A stretch of 64,000 nt of DNA from Variovorax sp. RA8 (GTDB lineage: Bacteria > Pseudomonadota > Gammaproteobacteria > Burkholderiales > Burkholderiaceae_C), in NCBI RefSeq assembly GCF_901827175.1, contig NZ_LR594662.1, positions 6,437,579 to 6,501,578 of the forward strand, read 5' to 3'. The position numbers and the translations under genes were made by a program. Within the stretch, counting starts at the first letter, position 1, and each line of letters opens with the position of its first letter. The notes under the pieces were generated by a model. The model made no database searches. It saw only the letters and a program-made list of their open reading frames with translations, and was not told where the DNA came from. This document shows positions 1-8,467 of the stretch, piece after piece.

Positions 1-171
1 CGCCGAGCGCGCGAAAGGCACGGGGGTTCGGAGGCCAAAAGAGGGAAGGTTGCATGGTATGACTGGGCGCCCTCGATGGGCGTCCCTTTCGCCACGCTAA
101 GGGACTTGTATGACACGTTGATGGCAGGCGTTGCCGCTATCCTGCGCGCACCCTTTCCCTGCCATTGACGC

Positions 172-1191
172 GTGAATTCCACGGACCTGCCTGAATTGCT
201 GGAGCTGGCGCAGTTGGTCCCGCTGGCCGGCGCGCACCTGGAGACGCGCGTCCTGTGCGAAGTGGCAGCCGGCGCGCGGCACTTCCCGATCCAGGCCTTT
301 CTGCTCGGCAGCACCCGGCCGGACGCACCGGCCGTCGGCTTCTTCGGCGGCGTGCACGGGCTGGAGCGCATCGGCGCGCAGGTCGCGATCGCCTACCTGC
401 GCAGCCTGGTGATGCGGCTCGCCTGGGACGAGACGCTGCACAGGCAGCTCGAGACGATGCGGCTGGTGTTCATGCCGCTGGTCAATCCGGGCGGCATGTG
501 GCTGGGCACGCGCGCCAACCCCAACGGCGTCGACCTGATGCGCAACGCGCCGGTCGAATCGAAGGAGCACGTGCCCTACCTGATCGGCGGCCAGCGCATC
601 AGCGCGAAGCTGCCCTGGTACCGCGGCGCTGCGGGCGACCCGATGGAATGCGAGAGCGCGGCGCTGTGCACGCTGGTCGAGACCGAGCTGCTGGGCCGGC
701 CGCTCAGCGTCGCGGTGGACTGCCACTCGGGCTTCGGCCTGACCGACCGCATCTGGTTCCCCTATGCGCACACCGCGCGGCCCATCGGGCATCTGGCGGA
801 GATGCACGCCCTGTGCGAGATCCTCGACCAGAGCCTGCTGCACCATCGCTACAAGCTGGAGCCGCAGAGCCGGCAGTACCTGGCCCACGGGGATCTCTGG
901 GACCACCTCTACCTGGGCGCCGACCAACGGCCGGGCAGCGTGTTCCTGCCGGTGACGCTGGAGATGGGGTCGTGGCTGTGGGTCAAGAAGAACCCGCGCC
1001 AGCTCTTCTCGCGCCACGGCATCTTCAACCCGGTGATCGAGCACCGGCACCAGCGCGTGCTGCGCCAGCACATCGCGTGGCTGGATTTCATCACCCGCGC
1101 TGTCGGCAGTCACGAACGCTGGCTGCCCACCGGCCCACGACGTGTGCATCATGAGCAGCAGGCGATGGTGCGCTGGTACGGGAGGCTTTGA
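172..1191 (+). CDS. M14-family zinc carboxypeptidase-like protein (AstE/AspA-type)
   Basis: A 339-residue cytoplasmic protein with the features of M14-type zinc hydrolases. The zinc-binding motif HGLE lies near residue 62, an NPGG segment near residue 104, the NPNGVDLMRN motif near residue 117, a second zinc-ligand histidine in DCHSG near residue 185, and a candidate catalytic Glu in TLEMGS near residue 261. No signal peptide is visible. Family members cleave a C-terminal residue or an acyl-amino-acid amide bond; the substrate cannot be read from the sequence. The start is a GTG at 172, the first start preceding the conserved region. The stop overlaps the start of the next gene by one base, so the two are probably co-translated. 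No full gene is visible in the 171 bases upstream. Confidence 0.8.
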   Translation: MNSTDLPELLELAQLVPLAGAHLETRVLCEVAAGARHFPIQAFLLGSTRPDAPAVGFFGGVHGLERIGAQVAIAYLRSLVMRLAWDETLHRQLETMRLVFMPLVNPGGMWLGTRANPNGVDLMRNAPVESKEHVPYLIGGQRISAKLPWYRGAAGDPMECESAALCTLVETELLGRPLSVAVDCHSGFGLTDRIWFPYAHTARPIGHLAEMHALCEILDQSLLHHRYKLEPQSRQYLAHGDLWDHLYLGADQRPGSVFLPVTLEMGSWLWVKKNPRQLFSRHGIFNPVIEHRHQRVLRQHIAWLDFITRAVGSHERWLPTGPRRVHHEQQAMVRWYGRL

Positions 1192-1988
1192 TGGACACCT
1201 GGGTGCTGATACGCGGACTCACGCGCGAGAGCGGGCACTGGGGGCGCTTCGTCGGGCTGCTGCAGGACCACTTTCCCGCCGCGCGGATCGTGGCGCTCGA
1301 CCTTCCGGGCAACGGGCGGCTGAACGACATGCGCAGCCCGACGCGCATCGAGGCCACGATGGAAGCCTGCCGCGAGCAGCTTCGCGCGCTCGGCATCGCA
1401 CCGCCCTACCACCTGCTCGCGATGTCGCTCGGCGCGATGGTGGCAGTGGACTGGGCGGTGCAGCACCCGCGCGAGCTCGCGGGCTGCGTGCTGATCAACA
1501 CCAGCCTGCGGCCCTTCAGTCCCTTTTACGAACGCTTGCGCCCAGGAAACTACGGCGCACTGCTCGGCCTGGCCTTCGGGCGCCAGGGCGCTCGCGAGCG
1601 GGAGGCGACGATCCTGCGGCTCACCACCCGCCACCCCGGTGGCGGCATGGCCGTGCTCGACGACTGGACGGCGATCCGCGAGGCGCGACCGGTGTCGGCG
1701 TCGAACGCAGTGCGCCAGGTGCTGGCGGCGGCGCGCTACCGGGCGCCTGCGCAGGCGCCTTTCGCGCCGCTGCTGGTGCTGGCAAGCACCCGCGACGGCT
1801 TGGTGAATCCGCGCTGCTCGCGTCGGCTGGCACGCCAATGGGGGGCGGAAATCGCGGAGCACCCCAGCGCCGGGCATGACCTGCCGCTGGACGATGGGGC
1901 GTGGCTTGCGGCGCAGGTGGGGCGCTGGGCCGCGCAGGGCCTCAAGCGGGCATCAGCTGCTCCACCAGGCCGTCCAGGCGCTCCTTGA
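1191..1988 (+). CDS. alpha/beta hydrolase
   Basis: A 265-residue alpha/beta-hydrolase fold protein. The nucleophile elbow is AMSLGA near residue 82 (Ser nucleophile, first Gly replaced by Ala), the acid is probably in STRDGL near residue 205, and the catalytic His in AGHDLP near residue 228. There is no signal peptide. ATG at 1191 is used; a TTG lies one codon earlier. The start shares a base with the stop of the preceding carboxypeptidase gene (TGATG), so the two form a small operon. The 3' end overlaps the convergent YgjP-type gene by 47 bases, and the last 15 or so residues are not family-like. The substrate is unknown. Confidence 0.8.
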   Translation: MDTWVLIRGLTRESGHWGRFVGLLQDHFPAARIVALDLPGNGRLNDMRSPTRIEATMEACREQLRALGIAPPYHLLAMSLGAMVAVDWAVQHPRELAGCVLINTSLRPFSPFYERLRPGNYGALLGLAFGRQGAREREATILRLTTRHPGGGMAVLDDWTAIREARPVSASNAVRQVLAAARYRAPAQAPFAPLLVLASTRDGLVNPRCSRRLARQWGAEIAEHPSAGHDLPLDDGAWLAAQVGRWAAQGLKRASAAPPGRPGAP

Positions 1989-2682
1989 CCCGGCGCCAAT
2001 CGGGCATCAGCGTGTCCAGCAGCCGATGGAAGCGCGGACCATGGTTGTGCTCGCCGAGATGGCACAACTCGTGGATCAGCACGTAGTCGATGCATTCGCG
2101 CGGCGCCTTCACGAGATTCGGGTTGAGCGTGAGGCGGCCTGCCGGCGAGCAGCTGCCCCATCGCTTCTTCGTGACGCGCAGCTGCATCGGCGGCGGCGTG
2201 CGGACCCAGCTGAGCAAGGGCGCCAGCGCCGCGAGGCGCGCAGCCAGCACCTCGCCGGCGCGCTTTCGGTACCAGGCGTCGAGCAACGCCCGCACGCGGG
2301 CCATATCGCCCTTCGCAACCGCGACTTCGATGCGCGTGCCGCTCAAGCGCACGTGGCCGTCCCGGCCTTCATCGACGATGACCTTGAGCACATAGCGCCG
2401 GCCGAGATAGAACAGGGACTCGCCGCTGACATGCGCGCGCGGCAATGCATGCGCGAGACGCGCTCGAACAGCCGCGACCTGGCCGCTGATCCAGCGCGCG
2501 CGCTGCTGCACCGCAGCCTGCACCGCGGCCTCGGACGTCTCTTTCGGCACATCGACCACCACGCGCCCATCGGGCTCGACGTGAATGGCGATGCGCTGCG
2601 CCCTGCGCGCCGGCTGGACGCGCAAGCTGAACGCGATCCGTTCATCGCCGTAGCGAAGACTTCGCTGGACTGCAACGCTCAT
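1942..2682 (-). CDS. YgjP-type (DUF45) zinc metallopeptidase, last gene of the R-M operon
   Basis: A 246-residue protein of the YgjP/DUF45 family (SprT/WLM-like gluzincins). The diagnostic motif IHELCHLGEHNHGPRF lies near residues 196-211, giving HExxH plus a downstream His ligand. The N-terminal part is a beta-rich family region. The start codon overlaps the hsdR stop (tcat at 2679-2682 on the plus strand), which indicates translational coupling and makes it the last gene of a five-gene operon. DUF45 proteins are often found beside type I restriction loci, but their role there is not established; a part in R-M subunit turnover is an inference. The 3' end overlaps the convergent hydrolase gene. 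Confidence 0.85.
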   Translation of the reverse strand: MSVAVQRSLRYGDERIAFSLRVQPARRAQRIAIHVEPDGRVVVDVPKETSEAAVQAAVQQRARWISGQVAAVRARLAHALPRAHVSGESLFYLGRRYVLKVIVDEGRDGHVRLSGTRIEVAVAKGDMARVRALLDAWYRKRAGEVLAARLAALAPLLSWVRTPPPMQLRVTKKRWGSCSPAGRLTLNPNLVKAPRECIDYVLIHELCHLGEHNHGPRFHRLLDTLMPDWRRVKERLDGLVEQLMPA

Positions 2683-5600
2683 GCACGCCGCCCCATGTCG
2701 ACACGGATGATCTGGAGCACATGGCCGATCACATCGTTCGCCCTGGCCAGACCCAGCGGCGTATAGAGCCGCTGCAGCAGGCCCTTGCGGACGGCGGCTT
2801 CGATGTTCTGCGGATTCAAGGAATGCTCGGCCATCGCGGCCTGCACCACATGGCTGATGGCGAGCGCATGATCGATGTGCTCGCTGCGCTGTGCCTCGTT
2901 GAGCCTCGATGCCTCATCGCCCAGCGCGATCAGGATCGCACCGTAGCAGGCCCTCGCCCGCGGGTTGGAGGCCAGGACTTCCGGCATGCCGGGCGTGGCG
3001 CGCCGGTCCACGTCGCGCTCGAATTCCCTGAGCAGCGCGTACTGCCTGCGCGGATGGTCGAACAGGGCCTCGGCTTGCTCGATCGCACCTTCGAGCAGTG
3101 CGGAAAACACTTTCCGCGCGTAGGGGTCGTCAGCCAGCTCCTGCTCGATGGTCTTGCGCAGGCGGGTCTTGATCAGGTCTGCCTCGTTGCGTGCCTTGTC
3201 CTGCGACCAAGTCTCGGAAACATCTGCCGCGCCCAGCCTGTGCACCACGTAGGCCGCGTCGATCTCACGAACTTTCGTACCGATGACCTGCTCGTCGACC
3301 AGCCTGCGGATCTGCTCGTCGTATTCGCTGAAGTCGACTGTCTCCCGAGCGTCGCGCTGCGCCGATTGCCGCACCTGGATCAATGCCTTGAGATCCGCCT
3401 TGTACTGCGCAATCAGCGCTTCCGAGACGCTGCAGTCGTTGAAGAAGCCGCGTGACGCGAGCGCGGCCTGCAGACAAGTGCCGAAGGCAGTCAGGGCCGC
3501 ATGGAAGTCGTCACGAAGCTTCTGCCGCTCGTCGTATTCACCGCCCTGCCCATCGCTCACGAAGCGAGGGCTCAACGCCTGCCGCAGCTGCTCGGGGTCC
3601 TTGCGATCGGCAACGCCCTTGAAGGGGGACCACACCGCCTCGTGTCGCATCGGCAATTGCTTGTACTCGGTACTGACCTGTGCGTAGAGCCCCTCGAGAT
3701 CGCCGATGTCGAAGCCGCCTTGCGTCCGGGCTTCGAGGTCCTGGTAGGCACGGATCGCCGTGTCGAGCTCCTTCAGGATGCCGCGGTAGTCCACCAGCAG
3801 GCCGTGGCGCTTGGCGTCGTGCAGGCGGTTCACGCGGGCCACGGCCTGGATCAGGTTGTGCCCCTTCAGCGGCTTGTCGATGTAGAGCACCGCATTGCGC
3901 GGCTCGTCGAAGCCGGTGAGAAGGCGATCGACCACGATCAGCAGGTCGGGGTCGCCCTCGGTCCCGAAGGCCTGCAATACCTGTCTTTCGTGGTGGGCCG
4001 CATCGACGCCGTCGTCCAGCACATTCTGTTTCCACCACTTCTGCACCTCGGGCATGCCGTCTTCGTCGATCCCGGTGTTGCCCTCGCGCATGTCGGGCGG
4101 GGAGATCACGACGGCGCTCGTGACCAGGCCCGTCGCGTCCAGCGCCTTCTTGTAGCGGATGGCATCGAGCTTGCTGGCCGTGGCGACCTGGCCCTTCAGG
4201 CCCGACCCCAGCTTCTTGAAATTCTCATGGAAGTGCGTGGCGATGTCCCATGCGATCAGCTCGATGCGGTTGGCCGCGCCGTAGACCGCGCCGCTGCCGG
4301 CGTACTTCTTCTTCAAGTCGGCGCGTTGCGCCTCCGAGAGGCCGGCGGTGATCTTGTCGAACCAGCGATCGACCGCATCGGCGTCGATGGACAGCTCGGG
4401 CACCCGCTCTTCGTAGAGGAGCGGTGCGACGGCGCGGTCCTCGGCCGCGCGCTGCATGGTGTACGCGTGGACGATGGGGCCGAACTTCTGCGCAGTCTTC
4501 TCGTTCCTCAACAGTGGTGTGCCGGTGAAGGCCACGTAAGCCGCACGAGGCAGCGCCTTCTTCATGCGCTCGTGCGTTTCCCCGCCGTGGCTGCGATGGC
4601 CTTCGTCCACCAGCACCACGACGTTGGGCGAATCGTTGCGGCACTCCGCCAGCCTGGAAGCGGTGTTGAACTTCTGCACCAGCGCGAAGGTGATGCGCTT
4701 CGTGCCCTGGCCGATTCGGTGGGCCAGGTCGCGCCCGGTCACGGCCTTGCTGGGCTCGCCCTCCTTGTGCGTGGCGATGGACGACCCGAAGGCCCCACCG
4801 GTCATGAAGTTGCGTGCGAGCTGCTGTTCGAGATCGCGCCGGTCGGTGATCACCACGAGCCGGCATTCCTTCAGGGCTTCGTTCAGCAGGAGGGCCTTGG
4901 CGAGGAAGACCATGGTGAAGCTCTTGCCCGAGCCCGTGGTGTGCCAGACCACGCCGCCGTTGCGCCCGCCATCGGCTCGCCGCCCCGCCAGTCGTTCGAG
5001 CAGGGCGCGAACGCCGAAGAACTGTTGGTGGCGCGCGACGATCTTCCCGGCCTTGCTGTCGAACAGCACGAAGCCGCGCAGCAGTTCGAGCAGCCGTCGC
5101 GGCGTCAGCAGCGACACCAGCAGGCGGTCCTGCTGGTTGGGCAGCATGGGCAATGACCAGAGCGAGTCGAACCACTCGCGTATTGGCGCGGGCTTGCCCT
5201 CGAAAAGGGCCGCATGGGACGAGGCGGGCAGCGGCGCGTTCTTCAAGGCGCCGACATGCGCATCGTCGAACTCTTCCTCCTTGTTCCACTGCGCCCAGAA
5301 CCTGGCCGGCGTGGCCGTGGTGCCGTAGCGGCCCTCGGTCTGGCTGATGGACAACAGCAGCTGGGCGTAGGCGAAGAGGTCCGGAATCTCGTCCTGGCGC
5401 TGGTTGCGCAACTGCTGGCTGATGCCTTCGAGCACCATCGCGTCGGCCATGCCGCCACCGTGCCGCCCGTGCGGCTGCTTGGCCTCGATCACGACGAGCG
5501 GGATGCCGTTGACATAGCCGACGATGTCCGGCGCGCGATGGTGGGTGCCGTGGCTGGAGAGCATGCGCAGCTCTTCCGTGACGTCGAAGCGATTGGCGCT

Positions 5601-5984
5601 CGGGTCGGTCCAGTCGATGACATGGATCGTCGGCTGGTGCCTCCGGCCGTCCGGCATGAATTCGGTGACCGTGATGCCGTAGGCGAGCTTGGCGTAGATA
5701 CGTTCATTCGCCGGCAACAGACCTTCGCCGAGTCCGACTGTCGAGAGCTCGCGCAGGATCTGGTCGATCGCGCTGGGGGAGAGGTGATGGGCATGGCCCT
5801 TGTAGTCGAAGCGGCGGGTCTGCAGGACTTCGATGAGGCGCGGCTTGAGGAGGACTTCGCGGGTCGAGCCGCGCAGCGGGGAGCAATCGGCGGCACTGAG
5901 ATAGTTCCACCCCAGATTGCAGAGCATGTGCAGCGCGGGTATGCGAGCGCCGTACTGCTCGCAGGTAGAAGCGGTGAGAGTCAA
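2679..5984 (-). CDS. hsdR: type I restriction enzyme R subunit (HsdR)
   Basis: A 1101-residue restriction and translocation subunit, normal length for the family. A PD-(D/E)xK nuclease core lies near residues 155-171 (PDIVGYVNGIPLVVIEAK). The SF2 translocase domain follows, with Walker A TTGSGKSFTM near residue 348, the DEAD-type box VDEGHRS near residue 460 and TGTPLL near residue 488. The C-terminal helical region presumably docks on the methylase. No frameshift or missing motif is seen, so it should be functional. The start appears to be a TTG at 5984, overlapping the stop of the HsdS tail gene by 4 bases. Its stop overlaps the start of the YgjP-type gene by 4 bases. Confidence 0.95.
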   Translation of the reverse strand: MTLTASTCEQYGARIPALHMLCNLGWNYLSAADCSPLRGSTREVLLKPRLIEVLQTRRFDYKGHAHHLSPSAIDQILRELSTVGLGEGLLPANERIYAKLAYGITVTEFMPDGRRHQPTIHVIDWTDPSANRFDVTEELRMLSSHGTHHRAPDIVGYVNGIPLVVIEAKQPHGRHGGGMADAMVLEGISQQLRNQRQDEIPDLFAYAQLLLSISQTEGRYGTTATPARFWAQWNKEEEFDDAHVGALKNAPLPASSHAALFEGKPAPIREWFDSLWSLPMLPNQQDRLLVSLLTPRRLLELLRGFVLFDSKAGKIVARHQQFFGVRALLERLAGRRADGGRNGGVVWHTTGSGKSFTMVFLAKALLLNEALKECRLVVITDRRDLEQQLARNFMTGGAFGSSIATHKEGEPSKAVTGRDLAHRIGQGTKRITFALVQKFNTASRLAECRNDSPNVVVLVDEGHRSHGGETHERMKKALPRAAYVAFTGTPLLRNEKTAQKFGPIVHAYTMQRAAEDRAVAPLLYEERVPELSIDADAVDRWFDKITAGLSEAQRADLKKKYAGSGAVYGAANRIELIAWDIATHFHENFKKLGSGLKGQVATASKLDAIRYKKALDATGLVTSAVVISPPDMREGNTGIDEDGMPEVQKWWKQNVLDDGVDAAHHERQVLQAFGTEGDPDLLIVVDRLLTGFDEPRNAVLYIDKPLKGHNLIQAVARVNRLHDAKRHGLLVDYRGILKELDTAIRAYQDLEARTQGGFDIGDLEGLYAQVSTEYKQLPMRHEAVWSPFKGVADRKDPEQLRQALSPRFVSDGQGGEYDERQKLRDDFHAALTAFGTCLQAALASRGFFNDCSVSEALIAQYKADLKALIQVRQSAQRDARETVDFSEYDEQIRRLVDEQVIGTKVREIDAAYVVHRLGAADVSETWSQDKARNEADLIKTRLRKTIEQELADDPYARKVFSALLEGAIEQAEALFDHPRRQYALLREFERDVDRRATPGMPEVLASNPRARACYGAILIALGDEASRLNEAQRSEHIDHALAISHVVQAAMAEHSLNPQNIEAAVRKGLLQRLYTPLGLARANDVIGHVLQIIRVDMGRRA

Positions 5985-6226
5985 TGTGTGTATCCGTCGG
6001 GGATCAACCGGCGCATGACTGCTGCTCTTTGTTGCCGCGTGCGAAGGAGCAATTGTTCAGTCAGTCGAACGGACTCGTCCCATCGTCGGAGCTCTTCCGC
6101 GATGCGCTGTTGCTCGTGCAACGGGGGTACCGGTACCAAGACTTCCTTTAGAAGGCGGGAGGTCTCGAACAGATCGGTGGGACCAACACGATCGTTCGCC
6201 GGGGAAGACGCTGACGTTGCGGTCAT
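5981..6226 (-). CDS. HsdS C-terminal tail as a separate 81-residue gene
   Basis: An 81-residue protein matching only the C-terminal end of a type I specificity subunit. It has the VPVPPLHEQQRIAEELRR motif followed by a heptad-rich helix to RRLIPDG, the spacer helix that follows a target recognition domain (TRD). No TRD is present. It would normally be taken for a deletion remnant of hsdS. However, its ATG overlaps the hsdM stop and its stop overlaps the hsdR start, each by 4 bases, so the reading frame and coupling are intact. It could be a retained dimerisation helix that works with the single-TRD HsdS encoded upstream, or a remnant kept for polarity reasons. Confidence 0.7.
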   Translation of the reverse strand: MTATSASSPANDRVGPTDLFETSRLLKEVLVPVPPLHEQQRIAEELRRWDESVRLTEQLLLRTRQQRAAVMRRLIPDGYTH

Positions 6227-7761
6227 ACGCCCATCTCCGTTAGCTGCGCAGCTATTTTTTCCTCGATGTCGTCAAGGTCCCTCTTGAGTCCCTCTCGCTC
6301 GTGCTGCAGTAGTGCTATGTCGATCGGCCCCTCCTCCTCGAAGATGTTGACGTAGCGAGGAATGTTCAGATTGAAGTCGTTTTCTGCCACCTCCTTCGGT
6401 GTTGCGAGATACGCATATCTCTCAATCGGCACGCGCGCGAAATAGGTATCCAGCACACGCTGCAAATCAGCTTCACGCAGCGAATTCTGGTTCTTCCCTG
6501 ATTCGAAATCGTGACTCGCATCGATGAAGAGGACTTTGTCGTCGGCCTTGCTCTTGCGAAACACGAGCACTGCGGCCGGAATGCCGGTTCCATAGAAGAG
6601 CTTCTCAGGCAGGCCGATGACGGCATCGAGCAGGTTCTCTTCCACAAGCTTCTGCCGGATGCGCCCCTCCGCGGCACCACGAAACAGAATGCCGTGCGGG
6701 ACGACCACGGCCATGCGTCCCGTGCCGGGCTTCATGGTCTCGACCATGTGAAGGATGAAGGCGTAGTCGCCCTTCGTCCGCGGCGGCAAGCCTCGGCGGA
6801 AGCGGCCGAACTTGTCTCTCTCGGCAGCTTCGTACCCCCACTTCTCCAGGCTGAACGGCGGATTGGCCACGACCACGTCGAAGTGGCGCAGGCTCGTGTC
6901 GCCCACCAGCAGCTTCGGGTTGCGCAGCGTGTCGCCCCATTCGATGCGATGGTTGTCCTCGCCATGCATGAACATGTTCATCTTGGCCAGCGTCCAGGTG
7001 TTGCCGATGGCCTCCTGCCCGTAGAGCGCGTAGCGCTTGGAGCCGGTGCGGTCGCGGATCAGGCGGCCGCACTTGAGGAGCAGCGAGCCAGAGCCGCAGG
7101 CCGGGTCGCAGATCTCGTCGCCCTCCTGCGGATCCATCAGGCGGGCCATGAGGCTGGAGACTTCGGGCGGCGTGTAGAACTCGCCGGCGGTCTTGCCGCT
7201 CGACGACGCGAAGTGGCTGATGAGGTATTCGTAGGCGTTGCCGATCAGGTCGAGTTCGCCGATGCGGCTGGGGCGAAGATTGAGCTCGGGCTTGGCGAAG
7301 TCCTCGAGCAGGTGGCGCAAGATGTCGTTCTTCTGCTGCTCGTCGCCGAGCTTGTTGGAGTTGAAGCCGACGTTCTGGAACACGTCGCGCAGCTTGGCGA
7401 TGTTGGCGTCTTCGATGGCATGCAGCGCACGATCGATGCGCTCGCCGTTGCCGGGCTCGAAGCGGGCGGCATGCAGGGCGTAGAAGCTGGCGCTGGGGGG
7501 CAGGACGAAGCGCTCGGTCTTGAGCAGCTCCTCGATAAGGTCCTGTGCGGTGTCACCGTACTGGGCCTTGTAGGCGTCGTAGTGGTCCTGCCAGACGTCC
7601 GATACGTACTTGAGAAAGAGCATCGGGAGCACGTAGTCCTTGTAGGTGCTCGGATCGACAACGCCGCGAAAGGTGTCGCAGGCTGCCCACACGGTGGCGT
7701 TGATGCTGTCCTGGTTGATGGCGGTCTGGTTCATGCGTTCTTGGTTTCCCTGGGTTGTCAT
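6223..7761 (-). CDS. hsdM: type I restriction-modification methyltransferase (HsdM)
   Basis: A 512-residue N6-adenine DNA methyltransferase subunit. The N-terminal helical domain spans about residues 10-150. The GEFYTPPEVS motif is near residue 192, the AdoMet-binding DPACGSGSLL near residue 217 and the catalytic NPPF near residue 299. Length and motif order are standard for HsdM. The ATG at 7761 overlaps the stop of the single-TRD hsdS by 4 bases; a second ATG nine codons in is also possible. The codons of the last third (about 6230-6700) are visibly less GC-biased than the rest of the gene, which suggests that this end arrived by recombination together with the HsdS tail. Confidence 0.95.
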   Translation of the reverse strand: MTTQGNQERMNQTAINQDSINATVWAACDTFRGVVDPSTYKDYVLPMLFLKYVSDVWQDHYDAYKAQYGDTAQDLIEELLKTERFVLPPSASFYALHAARFEPGNGERIDRALHAIEDANIAKLRDVFQNVGFNSNKLGDEQQKNDILRHLLEDFAKPELNLRPSRIGELDLIGNAYEYLISHFASSSGKTAGEFYTPPEVSSLMARLMDPQEGDEICDPACGSGSLLLKCGRLIRDRTGSKRYALYGQEAIGNTWTLAKMNMFMHGEDNHRIEWGDTLRNPKLLVGDTSLRHFDVVVANPPFSLEKWGYEAAERDKFGRFRRGLPPRTKGDYAFILHMVETMKPGTGRMAVVVPHGILFRGAAEGRIRQKLVEENLLDAVIGLPEKLFYGTGIPAAVLVFRKSKADDKVLFIDASHDFESGKNQNSLREADLQRVLDTYFARVPIERYAYLATPKEVAENDFNLNIPRYVNIFEEEGPIDIALLQHEREGLKRDLDDIEEKIAAQLTEMGV

Positions 7762-8360
7762 GCGTTGCGCGAAGCGGTGGCGAGCGCTTCGGCGATCGAT
7801 TCGAACTGGCGTTCGCGGTTGCGGATGAGCAGGTCGTGCAACTGGCGCTCTCGTTGCGCAAGGCGGGCCAGCGCGACGATGCGCTCCTGGTCGGCGAGGG
7901 ACGGCAGGCCGATGCGCAGCGATTCAAGCACAGGTCGGCGCACGCTCAGCTGGCTGGAGCCTTCGGCCGCGCGCTGCAGGTCGCGCTGGAACGGCGCCTG
8001 GTTGATTTGCCACGCGAGGAAGGCCGGCAGAAGGTTGCGCCCGGGCTTGACCCGCAGGTGGAAGAGGTGCGGGCCGCACACGGCCGGCCCGGGCAGTTCG
8101 CCCACGCAGCTGGCATAGAAGCGCGTGCCGCGCGCAACGAAGAGCAGGTCTTCGGGCGCGAGCCAGTCGGGCTCCCGGCGTCCACCCAGGCGGGTATGGA
8201 TGACGCCGCGCCAGTCGACGCCATGGAGCCGGTCCACGTCTTTCATCTGTACGGCACGGACCGGGCCGTCGGGAACCTCGTCGATGGGGCCGCGGAAGGG
8301 ATAGCCGGCTCGGATGCTGACCTCCGCGCCGAGGAGGGCCGGCAATGCATGAATGGACAT
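7758..8360 (-). CDS. hsdS: half-size type I specificity subunit (single TRD HsdS)
   Basis: A protein of about 200 residues with one target recognition domain (roughly residues 1-150) and one C-terminal spacer helix beginning at LPSLADQERIVALAR. Ordinary HsdS proteins carry two TRDs in about 400 residues. A half-size S subunit would have to dimerise and recognise a symmetric bipartite site, or pair with another S fragment such as the tail encoded downstream of hsdM. It is the first gene of the operon; its stop overlaps the hsdM start. The start is uncertain: ATG at 8360 gives the most HsdS-like N terminus, with ATG 8369 and TTG 8384 as alternatives. Confidence 0.75.
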   Translation of the reverse strand: MSIHALPALLGAEVSIRAGYPFRGPIDEVPDGPVRAVQMKDVDRLHGVDWRGVIHTRLGGRREPDWLAPEDLLFVARGTRFYASCVGELPGPAVCGPHLFHLRVKPGRNLLPAFLAWQINQAPFQRDLQRAAEGSSQLSVRRPVLESLRIGLPSLADQERIVALARLAQRERQLHDLLIRNRERQFESIAEALATASRNA

Positions 8361-8425
8361 GATGCACATACTACTTGCACACAAGCGCGATCTCGCTCAA
8401 ACTCGGCGCTCAGAACAACATTTTT

Positions 8426-8448
8426 TCGCATCAATCGAAATGATGCGA
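8426..8448. promoter_or_regulatory. perfect inverted repeat, operator-like, between hsdS and the MBL-fold gene
   Basis: TCGCATCA, 7 bases, TGATGCGA: a perfect 8-base inverted repeat with a 7-base spacer. It lies in the roughly 100-base divergent region just downstream of an A/T-rich run and about 20 bases before the start of the MBL-fold gene. Position and symmetry suit a repressor or controller site acting on one or both transcripts. No regulator gene is adjacent, so the cognate protein is unknown. Confidence 0.45.
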
Positions 8449-8467
8449 CTTCGGACAGGGAGTTGTC

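Noticed and set aside
1..171. End of an upstream gene at the left edge
   Set aside because: No frame with coding-like codons enters from the left edge; nothing could be supported in this short stretch.
97..1152. 351-codon open frame on the minus strand opposite the carboxypeptidase gene
   Set aside because: It is antisense to a gene with clear zinc-hydrolase motifs, and the translation is Arg/Ala/His/Gln-rich without any domain; a typical shadow in GC-rich DNA.
5981..8360. Phase-variable hsdS shuffling locus
   Set aside because: No recombinase gene and no inverted repeats between the two S-type pieces were seen; the pieces share too little sequence to recombine.
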